From contig NZ_CADIJO010000008.1 of the NCBI RefSeq assembly GCF_902859705.1, forward strand, positions 1 through 64,000: a DNA stretch of 64,000 nt. Direction: 5' to 3'. Position 1 is the first letter of the stretch. Every line of letters starts with the position of its first letter. Origin of the DNA: Achromobacter deleyi. Its GTDB lineage: Bacteria > Pseudomonadota > Gammaproteobacteria > Burkholderiales > Burkholderiaceae_B. The notes under the pieces were generated by a model. The model saw only the letters and a list, made by a program, of their open reading frames with translations, was not told the origin of the DNA and did not search any database. The translations under genes were made by a program, and so were the position numbers. Below are positions 33,728 through 42,339 of this stretch, piece by piece.

Positions 33728-34704
33728 ACACCATCACGCTGGGCACTTCCGGCATCCGCTGCCAGACCGTGGGCCTGGGCACCTGGGCCATGGGCGGCTG
33801 GATGTGGGGCGGCAACGACGACGCGGCCGCCATCGACGCCATTCGCGCTTCGCTCGATGCCGGCGTGCAGTTGATCGACACGGCCCCGGCCTACGGCCTG
33901 GGCCACGCCGAAGACCTGGTCGGACGCGCCCTGGAAGGCCGCCGCCAGCAGGCCGTGGTCGCCACCAAGTGCGGCCTGGTCTGGCACACCCGCCAGGGCC
34001 GCCACTTCTTTGACGAAGAGGGCCATGCCGTGCACCGCCACCTGGGGCGCGCGTCGATCTTCCATGAAGTCGAGCAAAGCCTGGCGCGGCTGCGCACCGA
34101 CTATATCGACCTGTACATCACCCACTGGCAGGATGACACCACGCCAGTGGCCGAAACCATGGACGCCCTGCTCGACCTGAAGCGCCAGGGCAAGATCCGC
34201 GGCATCGGCGTCAGCAACGTCGAAGCCGCGACCTTGGCCGAATACCTGCGCCACGGCCCCGTCGATGCCATACAGGAACGCTACAGCCTGATCGACCGCG
34301 ACATCGAATCCACCCTGATGCCGCTGTGCCGCGAGCACAGCGTCGGCATCCTGGGCTATTCGTCGCTGGCGCTGGGCTTGCTGGCCGGCCCCATCGACCC
34401 GGCGCGCCAGTTCGGCGGCGACGACCAGCGCGCCGGCAACCCGCGCTTTTCCACCGCCAACCGCACCCGGCTGCACGCGTTTTTCCAGGACCTGGAACCG
34501 CTGCGCCAACAACTGGACTGCACGCTGGCGCAGTTGATGATCGCCTGGACCACCCGGCCCGGCGGCGTCACCACGGCGCTGTGCGGCGCCCGCGATGCCC
34601 GCCAGGCCACCCAGAACGCGCGCGCCGCCGCGCTGCGCCTGGATCCCCCTCACATCGCCACCATCGACGCGGCGGCCCAGCGCCACCTGCAAGCGTTGGA
34701 CTGA
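33724..34704 (+). CDS. Aldo/keto reductase
   Basis: A 326-residue NADPH-type aldo/keto reductase. Catalytic Tyr in APAYGLGHAEDLVG, Lys in VATKCG, Asp in LIDTAPAYG, His in YITHWQDD; the NADPH loop GVSNVEAATL follows. ATGA overlap with the permease gene. In this operon it could reduce a product aldehyde or convert the imported sugar to the polyol that the kinase uses. Confidence 0.9.
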   Translation: MNTITLGTSGIRCQTVGLGTWAMGGWMWGGNDDAAAIDAIRASLDAGVQLIDTAPAYGLGHAEDLVGRALEGRRQQAVVATKCGLVWHTRQGRHFFDEEGHAVHRHLGRASIFHEVEQSLARLRTDYIDLYITHWQDDTTPVAETMDALLDLKRQGKIRGIGVSNVEAATLAEYLRHGPVDAIQERYSLIDRDIESTLMPLCREHSVGILGYSSLALGLLAGPIDPARQFGGDDQRAGNPRFSTANRTRLHAFFQDLEPLRQQLDCTLAQLMIAWTTRPGGVTTALCGARDARQATQNARAAALRLDPPHIATIDAAAQRHLQALD

Positions 34705-34731
34705 ACCCGCTGGACTGACCCCGGAGCCCTC

Positions 34732-35580
34732 ATGCCGTCCCTCAAACAAGCCCGCCTGAACCGCCTGCTGAACGCCGGCCGCTGCCTGGACATCGCCGTG
34801 GACCATGGCGTCTGCAACGAGCCCAGCTTTCTATCGGGGCTGGAAGACATGCCCGCCGTGATGGCCCAGCTGCTGGCCGCCGGCCCCGACGCCATCCAGC
34901 TGAACTACGGCCAGGCCGACCTGCTGCAGCAGCAGCCCGGCCGCGACAAGCCCGCCCTGGTGATGCGCCTGGACATGGGCAACCCCTACAACGCCACCGT
35001 CCACCGCGTCATGTGGGCGGTGCTGCAGAACGAGCAAGACCCCGTGCTGCCGGCCGTGCAGATGGACGCGGCCTGCGTCGTGGTCAACCTGTTCATGCTG
35101 CCCGGCGAACCCGACCTGTTTCGCCAATGCGTGGCCAACATCGCCCGCGTACGCGCCGACTGCGACCGCTATGGCATGCCCCTGATGATCGAGCCGCTGG
35201 TCATGGCGCCGCACACCGAGCGCGGCGGCTACATGGTCGATGGCGACGCCGAAAAGATCGTGACGCTGGTGCGGCTGGCGCGCGAAATGGGCGCCGACAT
35301 CGTCAAGGCCGACCCCACCACGCACACGCAGGACTTTCACCGCGTCGTGCAAGCCGCCCGCTGCCCGGTGCTGGTGCGCGGCGGAGGCCGGGAAGACCTG
35401 CGCCAGGTCTTTGGCCGCTCGCGTGAACTGCTGGACCAGGGCGCCGTGGGGCTGGTGTACGGCCGAAACGTTTACCAGCATGCCGATCCGTCGGCGGTGG
35501 TGCGGGCGCTGATGGCGATGATTCACGACAACGCAGATGCCGGGCAGGCCTGGGACATCTACGAGACGGGTAGCCGATAA
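34732..35580 (+). CDS. Class I aldolase, DhnA/LsrF family
   Basis: A 282-residue TIM-barrel aldolase. The Schiff-base Lys is seen in GADIVKADPTTHT, with the N-terminal IAVDHGVCNEP and the phosphate-site VRGGGREDLRQVF and GAVGLVYGRNVYQ. CGGAG precedes the ATG. It would cleave the ketose phosphate made by the GlpD-like enzyme into a triose phosphate and an aldehyde. It could also be an LsrF-like thiolase, but an LsrG partner is absent. Confidence 0.87.
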   Translation: MPSLKQARLNRLLNAGRCLDIAVDHGVCNEPSFLSGLEDMPAVMAQLLAAGPDAIQLNYGQADLLQQQPGRDKPALVMRLDMGNPYNATVHRVMWAVLQNEQDPVLPAVQMDAACVVVNLFMLPGEPDLFRQCVANIARVRADCDRYGMPLMIEPLVMAPHTERGGYMVDGDAEKIVTLVRLAREMGADIVKADPTTHTQDFHRVVQAARCPVLVRGGGREDLRQVFGRSRELLDQGAVGLVYGRNVYQHADPSAVVRALMAMIHDNADAGQAWDIYETGSR

Positions 35581-35731
35581 GGGGTGGCCGAGCCGCCGGC
35601 ACGGCGGTTCTTGCCCCAGGTCTCGTCCACCCGACCTCCGCCTTTTCGGCAATAGAGTTGTCATCAACCGCACGCTACGCTCGACGCTACCCAGGCGAAG
35701 CCCCGCTTCGCCACCCTGGCGGAGACCCTCC

Positions 35732-37858
35732 ATGAAGCTGCCGGTCGAACTGCTTGCCCAAGCCGAAGCGGCGTATCCCATCGGCGCCGACGATGTCACC
35801 GCGCTGCGCCAGCGCAATGCGGCCGCGTCGGCCCGCGAGCTGGACGGCGCGGTGCATTTCGAGCGGCGCCGCGCCATGCTGTCGGCCACCGCCCGCGAAA
35901 GCGCCGACCTGGCCTTTGAACGCTACATCGGCACCAACGACCTGTTGCCCAGCAATTACCTGCTGTCCGGCTACCTGCATGCGCGTTCGGTCGGGCGGGT
36001 CCGCTATCTGGACAAGACCACGCGCAGGGCCGCCTACGCCACCGGCTTCATGGTCACGCCCGAACTGATGCTGACCAACCACCACGTCTTTCCGGTCGCC
36101 ACGGCCGCCGAATTCGCGGCCTTTGCCGACGACGCGGCGATCGAATTCGGCTACGAATACGACGTGCTGGGCCGGCGCCAGGAACCCGTGGCCCATGCCC
36201 TGGACCCGGAGACTCTCCTGCACACCTACGCCGCGCTGGACCTGGCGCTGGTGGCGGTCAAACCGCGGGACGTGAGCGGCCAGCGGCGCCTGTCGGACCA
36301 GGGTTACCTGGTGCTGGATGGCACGCTGGGCAAGGCCGGCGCCGGCGACTACGCCACCATCGTGCAGCACCCCGACGGCCGCGAAAAGCAAGTGGCGTTG
36401 CGCAACAACGAAATCGTCGACAACAGCCTGCCCGATGCGCTGATCTACCAGAGCGACACCGCGCCGGGCAGCAGCGGCGCGGCCGTCTTCAACAACGAAT
36501 GGCAGGTCATCGCCCTGCACAGCGCGGGCGTGGCAAAGAAAGACGCCGCGGGCAACTACCTGGACCGCGACGGCCAGCCCGTTCCCGTCGAAAACGGCCG
36601 CGTCGATGAATCCCGCGTGGTGTGGATCAGCAATCGCGGCTTTCGTGTCAGCGCCATCGTCGGCTACCTGCTGTCGCCGGCCAGCGGCGTCGACCGGCAC
36701 CCCTTGATCCAGACCCTGCGCAGCCCCGCCTATACCAACGCCCGGCCCTTCACCGCCGTGTCGTTGCCGGTGCTGGCCGCGCAGGAACTCGGGCTTGCCC
36801 CGCTTGCGGTTTCGGCTCCGGTTTCGGTTCCGACGCCGGCCGCCGCCCCGAATCCCGCCCCCGTCGAAATCCGCATCGTGGTCAGCGCCGGCCAGCCGGT
36901 CTCGGTGCAGACCCTGGTCGACCCGGCCACGGCCCTGCCGCAAGCCTTCGAGACCAAGCGCGAAGACGAACAGGACTATTCGGCCTGCCTGGGCTACGAC
37001 GACCAGTTCATGGGCCTGCGCCTTGCCCTGCCCGCCCCCAGCGCCGCCTTGCGCAAGAAACTGGCGATGCAGGGCAACGCCCCCAACGACTACGTGCTGA
37101 AGTACCACCACTTCAGCACGATCCAGCACGCCGTGCGGCGCGTGCCGGTGCTCAGCGCCCTCAACGTCAACGGCAAGCAGCGCTATGCCGAGCTGGACAA
37201 CAGCACCCGCAAGGACCGCTGGCTGCGCGACAACCGCATCGACTACGCCGCCCAGCTGGACGACGCCTGGTATGCCAAGAGCGGCTTTGACCGCGGCCAC
37301 CTGTCGCGCCGCGAAGACGCCGAGTGGGGGCCGACCATGGAGGCTGCCAAGACCGCCGCGGACATGACCTGCTCGTATGCCAATGCCGTGCCGCAGGTGC
37401 CGGCCTTCAACCGCGCCGTCATGGGCTACCACGGCCAATGGGGCCGGCTGGAACAACTGCTGCTGGAACAGGGCGTGGAAGGCGAAGCCGGCAAAAGCGC
37501 ACGCATCTGCGTCTACAGCGGCCCGCTGTTCCTGAGCAGCGACCCCGTCTACAGCTCGGTGCAGGTGGCGCTGAGCAACTTCAAGGTGGTCGCCTGGTTC
37601 GACGCGGGCGGTGCGCTGCGGGCCACGGGTTTTCGCCTGTCGCAGGAAAAGCTGGTCGACGGCATCGACTTCGAAGTGCTGCATTTCGACAAGCTGTTCA
37701 AGCTGCAGCAAAAGCCCATCAGCTGGATCGAAAGCGCCACCGGCCTGGTGTTTCCGCAGGCGCTGCGCGAGGCCGATACCTTTGACGGCGCGTCCGATGG
37801 GGTCGACGACGCCGCCATCGAACGGCTGGTGGGGCGGCCCAAGCGCACGCGCCGATAG
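35732..37858 (+). CDS. Trypsin-like serine protease fused to DNA/RNA non-specific nuclease
   Basis: A 708-residue two-domain protein. N-terminal protease: His118 (TNHHVFP), Asp170 (AALDLALV), Ser248 in PGSSGAAVF. A Pro/Ala linker follows at about 355-378. C-terminal NUC domain: DRGH at 520-523 with catalytic His523, and the metal-binding Asn551 in NAVPQ. No signal peptide or TM segment, so it should stay in the cytoplasm unless exported by an unknown route. GGAG lies 8 bases before the ATG. It stands alone between the polyol operon and an MFS gene. Function unknown; such pairs suggest a defence or toxin effector released by proteolysis. Confidence 0.85.
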   Translation: MKLPVELLAQAEAAYPIGADDVTALRQRNAAASARELDGAVHFERRRAMLSATARESADLAFERYIGTNDLLPSNYLLSGYLHARSVGRVRYLDKTTRRAAYATGFMVTPELMLTNHHVFPVATAAEFAAFADDAAIEFGYEYDVLGRRQEPVAHALDPETLLHTYAALDLALVAVKPRDVSGQRRLSDQGYLVLDGTLGKAGAGDYATIVQHPDGREKQVALRNNEIVDNSLPDALIYQSDTAPGSSGAAVFNNEWQVIALHSAGVAKKDAAGNYLDRDGQPVPVENGRVDESRVVWISNRGFRVSAIVGYLLSPASGVDRHPLIQTLRSPAYTNARPFTAVSLPVLAAQELGLAPLAVSAPVSVPTPAAAPNPAPVEIRIVVSAGQPVSVQTLVDPATALPQAFETKREDEQDYSACLGYDDQFMGLRLALPAPSAALRKKLAMQGNAPNDYVLKYHHFSTIQHAVRRVPVLSALNVNGKQRYAELDNSTRKDRWLRDNRIDYAAQLDDAWYAKSGFDRGHLSRREDAEWGPTMEAAKTAADMTCSYANAVPQVPAFNRAVMGYHGQWGRLEQLLLEQGVEGEAGKSARICVYSGPLFLSSDPVYSSVQVALSNFKVVAWFDAGGALRATGFRLSQEKLVDGIDFEVLHFDKLFKLQQKPISWIESATGLVFPQALREADTFDGASDGVDDAAIERLVGRPKRTRR

Positions 37859-37934
37859 CGCCGGGGCACGGCCAATCCGGCCCGGCCCGGCCGGGGCCCG
37901 GTCACGGCACCTGTTCAAACCGGTAACGCCAGGC

Positions 37935-39377
37935 TCAGCCCCGCTGCACACGCCCGCCGATGCCCCAGGCGCAGGCCGCCAGCGCCGCGGCCACGCCAAA
38001 AGCCACGCCCATTCCCCCCGCCACCGCCGCGGGCGGCGCCGCAGCCAGGTCCGCCGCCCCCGCCGCCAGGGCGAACACCGCGCCCATGGCCGACGCGCCC
38101 GTCACCAGCCCCAGGTTGCGCGACAGGCTCAGCATGCCCGACACCAGCCCGCGCTGGCGCGCGTCCACATCGGCCATGACGCCGGTATTGTTGGCCGCCT
38201 GGAACACCGCGTAGCCGATCGTCAGCACCACGATCGGCCCCAGGTAACCGGCCACCCCCAGCGTGGCGGGCAGCGCCGCCAGCAAGGCCGCGCCCGCCAC
38301 CATGGCGGCCAGGCCCCGCCGCGCCATCCGCGCCGCACCCAGGCGGTCCACCAGGCGCCCGGCCGGCACGCCGCATACCGCGCTGATCAGCGGCCCCACG
38401 GACATCACCAGGCCCGCCTCGGCCGCGCCCAGGCCCAACGCCTGGGTCAGGTAGAACGGGCCGACCACCAGCGTCGCCATCATCACCGTCGACACCAGCG
38501 CGTTCATGGCCAGGCCCGCCCCCAGCCCGCGTTCACGCAGCATGGCCGGGTGCATCAGCGGGGCCGCTACGCGGGATTCGACCCGCAGGAACAGCCACGT
38601 GCCCGCCGCCGCGGCCAGCAGCAGGCCAATGTTCCAGGCGCCGAACGCGCCGCGTCCCAGCGTCATCGCCAGCGCATAGGCCGCCAGCGTGACGCCCAGC
38701 AGCATCGTGCCGGCCACATCGAAGCCCGCGCCCGGCGTCCTGGCGCGATCCGCCGGCAGAAAGCGCGCCACCAGGATGATGGCCAGCAGGCCCAGCGGCA
38801 GGTTTGCCAGGAAAACAAAGCGCCAGCCCAGCGCGGCGATCAGCACGCCGCCCAGCGTCGGCCCCAGCGCGGTGCCCACCGCCGACATCGTGCCCAGCAG
38901 CCCCATCGCGCTACCCGTCCGGTGCTTGGGCAGGATGTCGCCCACGAAGGCCATCGACAGCGCCATCATCACCGCCGCGCCCGCGCCCTGCACGGCCCGC
39001 GCCGCGATCAGCAGCCCCAGCGTGGGCGCCAGGCCGCACAGCGCCGACCCCAAGGTGAACACCGCGATACCCGCCAGCAACAGGCGCTTGCGCCCCCATT
39101 GATCCCCCAGGCGGCCGGCGCCGACCACGCAGACCGTGATCGCCAACAGGTAGGCCAGCACGATCCACTGCACTTGCGGGAACGGCGCGGAGAAGGCCTG
39201 CGCCAATGCGGGCAAACCCACGTTGGCGCTGCTGGTGCCCAGGGACGCCAGCAGCAAGGACAGCGCCAGGCTGACCAGGGCCCAGGAGGTGCGCGGCGCA
39301 GCGGCGGCCGGCGGGTTCGGGTTCGGGTTCGGGTTCGGGTTCGGGTTCGGGTTCGGGTTCGACAAAGTGTGCGGCAT
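37935..39377 (-). CDS. MFS drug exporter with Asn-Pro repeat tail (DHA2-like)
   Basis: A 480-residue inner-membrane exporter. About 14 hydrophobic segments; motif A GRLGDQWGRKRLLLAG; motif C GTALGPTLGGVLI. The cytoplasmic N-terminus is eight Asn-Pro pairs encoded by a perfect hexanucleotide array. No strong ribosome site precedes the ATG. Divergent from a LysR gene that likely controls it. Confidence 0.88.
   Translation of the reverse strand: MPHTLSNPNPNPNPNPNPNPNPPAAAAPRTSWALVSLALSLLLASLGTSSANVGLPALAQAFSAPFPQVQWIVLAYLLAITVCVVGAGRLGDQWGRKRLLLAGIAVFTLGSALCGLAPTLGLLIAARAVQGAGAAVMMALSMAFVGDILPKHRTGSAMGLLGTMSAVGTALGPTLGGVLIAALGWRFVFLANLPLGLLAIILVARFLPADRARTPGAGFDVAGTMLLGVTLAAYALAMTLGRGAFGAWNIGLLLAAAAGTWLFLRVESRVAAPLMHPAMLRERGLGAGLAMNALVSTVMMATLVVGPFYLTQALGLGAAEAGLVMSVGPLISAVCGVPAGRLVDRLGAARMARRGLAAMVAGAALLAALPATLGVAGYLGPIVVLTIGYAVFQAANNTGVMADVDARQRGLVSGMLSLSRNLGLVTGASAMGAVFALAAGAADLAAAPPAAVAGGMGVAFGVAAALAACAWGIGGRVQRG
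39313..39360 (-). repeat. Perfect hexanucleotide repeat GGGTTC x8
   Basis: Eight uninterrupted copies (48 bases) in the MFS gene, read as (Asn-Pro)8 right after residue 6. Perfect copies suggest active slippage. Gains or losses stay in frame. Confidence 0.93.
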
Positions 39378-39482
39378 GGTTTTCTGCGAAGGCTGGCATC
39401 GAAAAAGGCCGCCCTGTGTACGCCGGGCCGACCGTGACCGCCAGCTTATGGCCGCCCGAACCCTGGCGGAAGACGCAGCATT

Positions 39483-39499
39483 TGCACTTTATACGTGCA
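39483..39499. promoter_or_regulatory. LysR-type operator candidate
   Basis: TGCAC-N7-GTGCA between the divergent MFS and LysR genes, the dyad with T-N11-A layout typical for LysR regulators. Confidence 0.5.
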
Positions 39500-39540
39500 C
39501 CAAACGCCATCTGATGCGCCTGCCGTGATAACGTCGCGCC

Positions 39541-40431
39541 ATGTCCCGCCCCGACCTCAACCTGCTGCTGACGCTGGACGTGCTGCTGGCCGAAGGCAAC
39601 GTCGCCCGCGCCGCGCGCCGCCTGCACCTGAGCCCGTCGGCCATGAGCCGGGCGCTGGCCCGCCTGCGCGACACCACCGGCGATCCCTTGCTGGTGCGGG
39701 CCGGCCGCGGGCTGGTGCCCACGCCGCGCGCCATCGAACTGCGCGAGCAGGTGGCCCGCCTGGTGCAGGAAGCCCACGCCGTGCTGCGCCCCGCCGAATT
39801 GCTGGACCCGTCCCGGCTGGCGCGCACGTTCACGCTGCGCACCAGCGACGGCTTCGTGGAGAATTTCGGCGCCGCCCTCATCGCGTTGGCGGGCCGCGAG
39901 GCGCCCGGCGTCACGCTGCGCTTTGTCGCCAAGTCCGACAAGAACAGCGCGCCGCTGCGCGATGGCACCGTGGATCTGGAAACCGGCGTGGTCGGCGCCG
40001 CCAGCAGCCCCGAAATCCGCACGCGCGCGCTGTTCCGCGACAGGTTCATCGGCGCCGTGCGCGCCGATCATCCGCTGGCCAAAGGCAAGATCACGCCGGC
40101 CCGCTACGCTGCCGGCCAGCACGTGCTGGTATCGCGGCGCGGGCTGGACAAGGGTCCCATCGACGAGGCCCTGGCGTCCCTGGGCCTGACCCGCCAGATC
40201 GCCACCATCGTGGCCGGTTTTTCAGACGCGCTGACCCTGGCCCGCGGTACCGATCTCGTCGCCAGCGTGCCCGAGCGCCACACCGGCAACCTGCGCGCCG
40301 GCATGCACAGCTTCGCGCTGCCCGTCGACACGCCCGGCATCACCGTGTCCATGCTGTGGCATCCGCGCATGGACGCCGACCCCGGGCACCGCTGGTTGAG
40401 GGAATGCGTGCGGCAGGTCTGCGCGCAATAG
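39541..40431 (+). CDS. LysR-family regulator
   Basis: A 296-residue LysR protein: wHTH at about 1-60 (NVARAARRLHLSPSAMSRALARLRD) and an effector domain close to the NodD/SyrM-like group. Divergent from the Asn-Pro-tailed MFS exporter, its probable target. Ends 12 bases before the convergent AraC gene. Confidence 0.92.
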   Translation: MSRPDLNLLLTLDVLLAEGNVARAARRLHLSPSAMSRALARLRDTTGDPLLVRAGRGLVPTPRAIELREQVARLVQEAHAVLRPAELLDPSRLARTFTLRTSDGFVENFGAALIALAGREAPGVTLRFVAKSDKNSAPLRDGTVDLETGVVGAASSPEIRTRALFRDRFIGAVRADHPLAKGKITPARYAAGQHVLVSRRGLDKGPIDEALASLGLTRQIATIVAGFSDALTLARGTDLVASVPERHTGNLRAGMHSFALPVDTPGITVSMLWHPRMDADPGHRWLRECVRQVCAQ

Positions 40432-40443
40432 GACGGGACTTCC

Positions 40444-41478
40444 CTAAGCCGGCTGCTTCGCCGGTTCCGGCCACCGCCACGATTGCTCGCGAAATTCCTG
40501 CGGCGCCATGTCGTAGGCGCGCCGAAACGCCCGGGTGAAGTCCGATGCGCTGCCGAACCCCAGTCCGTACGCGATTTCCATCACCGTCAGGTGCGGATAG
40601 CGCACCAGTTCCTCGGCTGCCAGCTGCAGCCGCAGGTGGCGGATGTAGGCGCCCAGCCCGCCTTCGTGCTGGAACATCCGGTACACCGTGGGCCGCGGCA
40701 ATTGCAGCGCCTGCACCACGGATTCCGGGGTCAGCCCGGCCTGGTGCAGGTTGGCCTGGATGTAGCGCCGCACCTCGCCGAACATCGCGGCCCGCGCCGC
40801 CGCCCGGGCATTGCCGGACAGGCGCGCATCCTTGCCGAACGCGGCCAGCAGCAGCCGCACGCAGGCGGTGATGTCGTCCTGGGCCTGTGCCGCGCTCAAG
40901 CCGCGCACCGCCTGCCCCAGCGCCCCCGCCTGCCGCAGCGCCAGCCGGGTCAGCGGCGTGGCGTCCCGCAGCATCCGGCCATGCAGCGCCTGCGGGTCCG
41001 GAAACACCTCCAGCACCATGTCCGCGGGCACGAAAAACGTCAGCATGCGGCAGGCATGGCGGCGCATCCGCACCGGCTGGCCCAGGTCCACCGCCAGCAC
41101 CCGTACCCCGCCGCCCTCGTCCTGCGTGCGCGGCCCGTTGCGCACGGCAACGCCGTCCACACTGCCTTCCAGGAACACATGGAAGGCGAAATCCCGGATG
41201 TTGTCGCGCGAAATGCGCACCAGCGACCGTTCCAGCCGCATGGCGTCGGAACGGCAATCCGTGAACATCAGGGGGCCGACCCGAAAGCGGTCGATCGAGG
41301 CATTGAAGGGTTGTTGCAGCGCATCACGCGTGGGCAGCACGTCGACCACGTGGCCGACCTGTTCCCGCCAGGCCAGCAAACGGCGTTCGGGGGCCTGCGC
41401 CGCGACATCGAAATGATGGTGGACGATATCGGACGAGGTGGACGGCGGCGGGCCGGCCAGGGAAGCATTTGAGTTCAT
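40444..41478 (-). CDS. AraC-family activator
   Basis: A 344-residue regulator: an N-terminal AraC-binding-like beta domain (DFAFHVFLEGSVDGVAV) and a C-terminal double HTH (QALQLPRPTVYRMFQHEGG; GFGSASDFTRAFRRAYDMAPQ). The ATG at 41478 is chosen because the upstream extension is not family-like. Its target may be the candidate RNA or GNAT gene on the other side of the gap. Confidence 0.9.
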   Translation of the reverse strand: MNSNASLAGPPPSTSSDIVHHHFDVAAQAPERRLLAWREQVGHVVDVLPTRDALQQPFNASIDRFRVGPLMFTDCRSDAMRLERSLVRISRDNIRDFAFHVFLEGSVDGVAVRNGPRTQDEGGGVRVLAVDLGQPVRMRRHACRMLTFFVPADMVLEVFPDPQALHGRMLRDATPLTRLALRQAGALGQAVRGLSAAQAQDDITACVRLLLAAFGKDARLSGNARAAARAAMFGEVRRYIQANLHQAGLTPESVVQALQLPRPTVYRMFQHEGGLGAYIRHLRLQLAAEELVRYPHLTVMEIAYGLGFGSASDFTRAFRRAYDMAPQEFREQSWRWPEPAKQPA

Positions 41479-41568
41479 GCTCGAAGGTCGCTGCGCGGTG
41501 GGCTGCAGGCTGGGCTGTCCCGAGCATAACAAAAAGTAAATACCCCGAGGATTACCCTGAAACTGAGA

Positions 41569-41587
41569 CGCACGGTATAGCCGTGCG
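41569..41587. promoter_or_regulatory. Inverted repeat in the AraC-GNAT gap
   Basis: CGCACGG-TATAG-CCGTGCG, perfect 7-bp arms. It could be an operator or the first hairpin of the RNA that ends at 41741. Confidence 0.5.
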
Positions 41588-41605
41588 ACCAACAGTATCT
41601 AATCT

Positions 41606-41741
41606 GGCCGCGAGTTCCCGCAGCAGTTCGCGGACTCGGGCCGAAGTACCGCAAGCCGGCGGGGCGCCGCAAGCAGGTTTCTCGTGCGACGCCACACAGC
41701 TATTTCGCGCATTCCCCCTCCCCGGGGAATGCGCTTTTTTT
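41606..41741 (+). ncRNA. Candidate small RNA or structured GNAT leader
   Basis: Between the AraC and GNAT genes, in a 357-base gap. A -10-like TCTAAT at 41598-41603 precedes it. The stretch holds a hairpin with GAGT...ACTC and GGCC...GGCC arms, then a very strong intrinsic terminator. No open frame of note. A free-standing sRNA of about 130 bases, or a transcribed leader whose terminator controls the GNAT gene 95 bases on, both fit. I recognise no known RNA family. Confidence 0.45.
41707..41741 (+). terminator. Strong intrinsic terminator upstream of the GNAT gene
   Basis: An 11-bp stem GCGCATTCCCC/GGGGAATGCGC with a 6-base loop, followed by seven T on the plus strand. No gene on the plus strand ends nearby: the previous plus-strand gene stops at 40431, beyond a convergent gene. 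Confidence 0.9.
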
Positions 41742-41835
41742 GTCTGCGGCGCGGTCGGCGGGCCCCAGCGCGGGCACCGGCCGGCGAACCGGCTACCATA
41801 CCGCCTTTGCCCGTTTTTGCTGCACCGCTACCGCC

Positions 41836-42327
41836 ATGCCCAATCTGGTATTTCGCCCGCCCCAACCCGCCGACGTCGACCGCTGCTTCCAGATCGAGAC
41901 CACCGCCTACGAAGGCGACGAAGCCGCCACCCACGCCAAGATCGCCACCCGCATCGCCCAATATCCCCAGGGCTTCCTGCTGCTGGAGGCCGACGGCCAG
42001 ATCGTCGGCTTCATCAACAGCGGCTGCGCCCACGACGTGGTCATGTCCGACGAGGCGTTCAAGGAACTGGTCGGCCACGATCCGGATGCGCCCAACGTGG
42101 TGATCATGTCGGTGGTGGTCGACCCCGCCCACCAGGGCAAGGGCTATTCCACCCGACTGATGCACGCGTTCGTCGACAACGCCCGCCAATTGGGCAAGCA
42201 GACCATCCACCTGATGTGCAAGGAACGCCACGTCGAGCTTTACCGCAAGCTGGGCTATCGCTACGTGCGGCCGTCGCCGTCCGACCACGGCGGCATGGCC
42301 TGGCATGAAATGGTGATGGACCTGTAG
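41836..42327 (+). CDS. GNAT acetyltransferase
   Basis: A 163-residue N-acetyltransferase: beta4 strand NVVIMSVVVDPAHQGKGYSTRLM with the acetyl-CoA loop at about 97-106, then ELYRKLGYRYVRPS. The family resembles arylalkylamine N-acetyltransferase-like GNATs. Start at 41836, with no obvious ribosome site. A strong terminator lies between it and any upstream promoter except those in the last 95 bases. Confidence 0.88.
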   Translation: MPNLVFRPPQPADVDRCFQIETTAYEGDEAATHAKIATRIAQYPQGFLLLEADGQIVGFINSGCAHDVVMSDEAFKELVGHDPDAPNVVIMSVVVDPAHQGKGYSTRLMHAFVDNARQLGKQTIHLMCKERHVELYRKLGYRYVRPSPSDHGGMAWHEMVMDL

Positions 42328-42339
42328 GCGGACGCGCCT

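Noticed and set aside
28479-35580. Autoinducer-2 (lsr) uptake operon
   Set aside because: LsrK- and LsrF-like parts are present, but there are no LsrG or LsrR genes and only one permease, while a GlpD-like dehydrogenase and GntR are present.
35687-37999. 770-codon minus-strand frame over the protease-nuclease gene
   Set aside because: No motifs; the plus strand has both catalytic sites intact.
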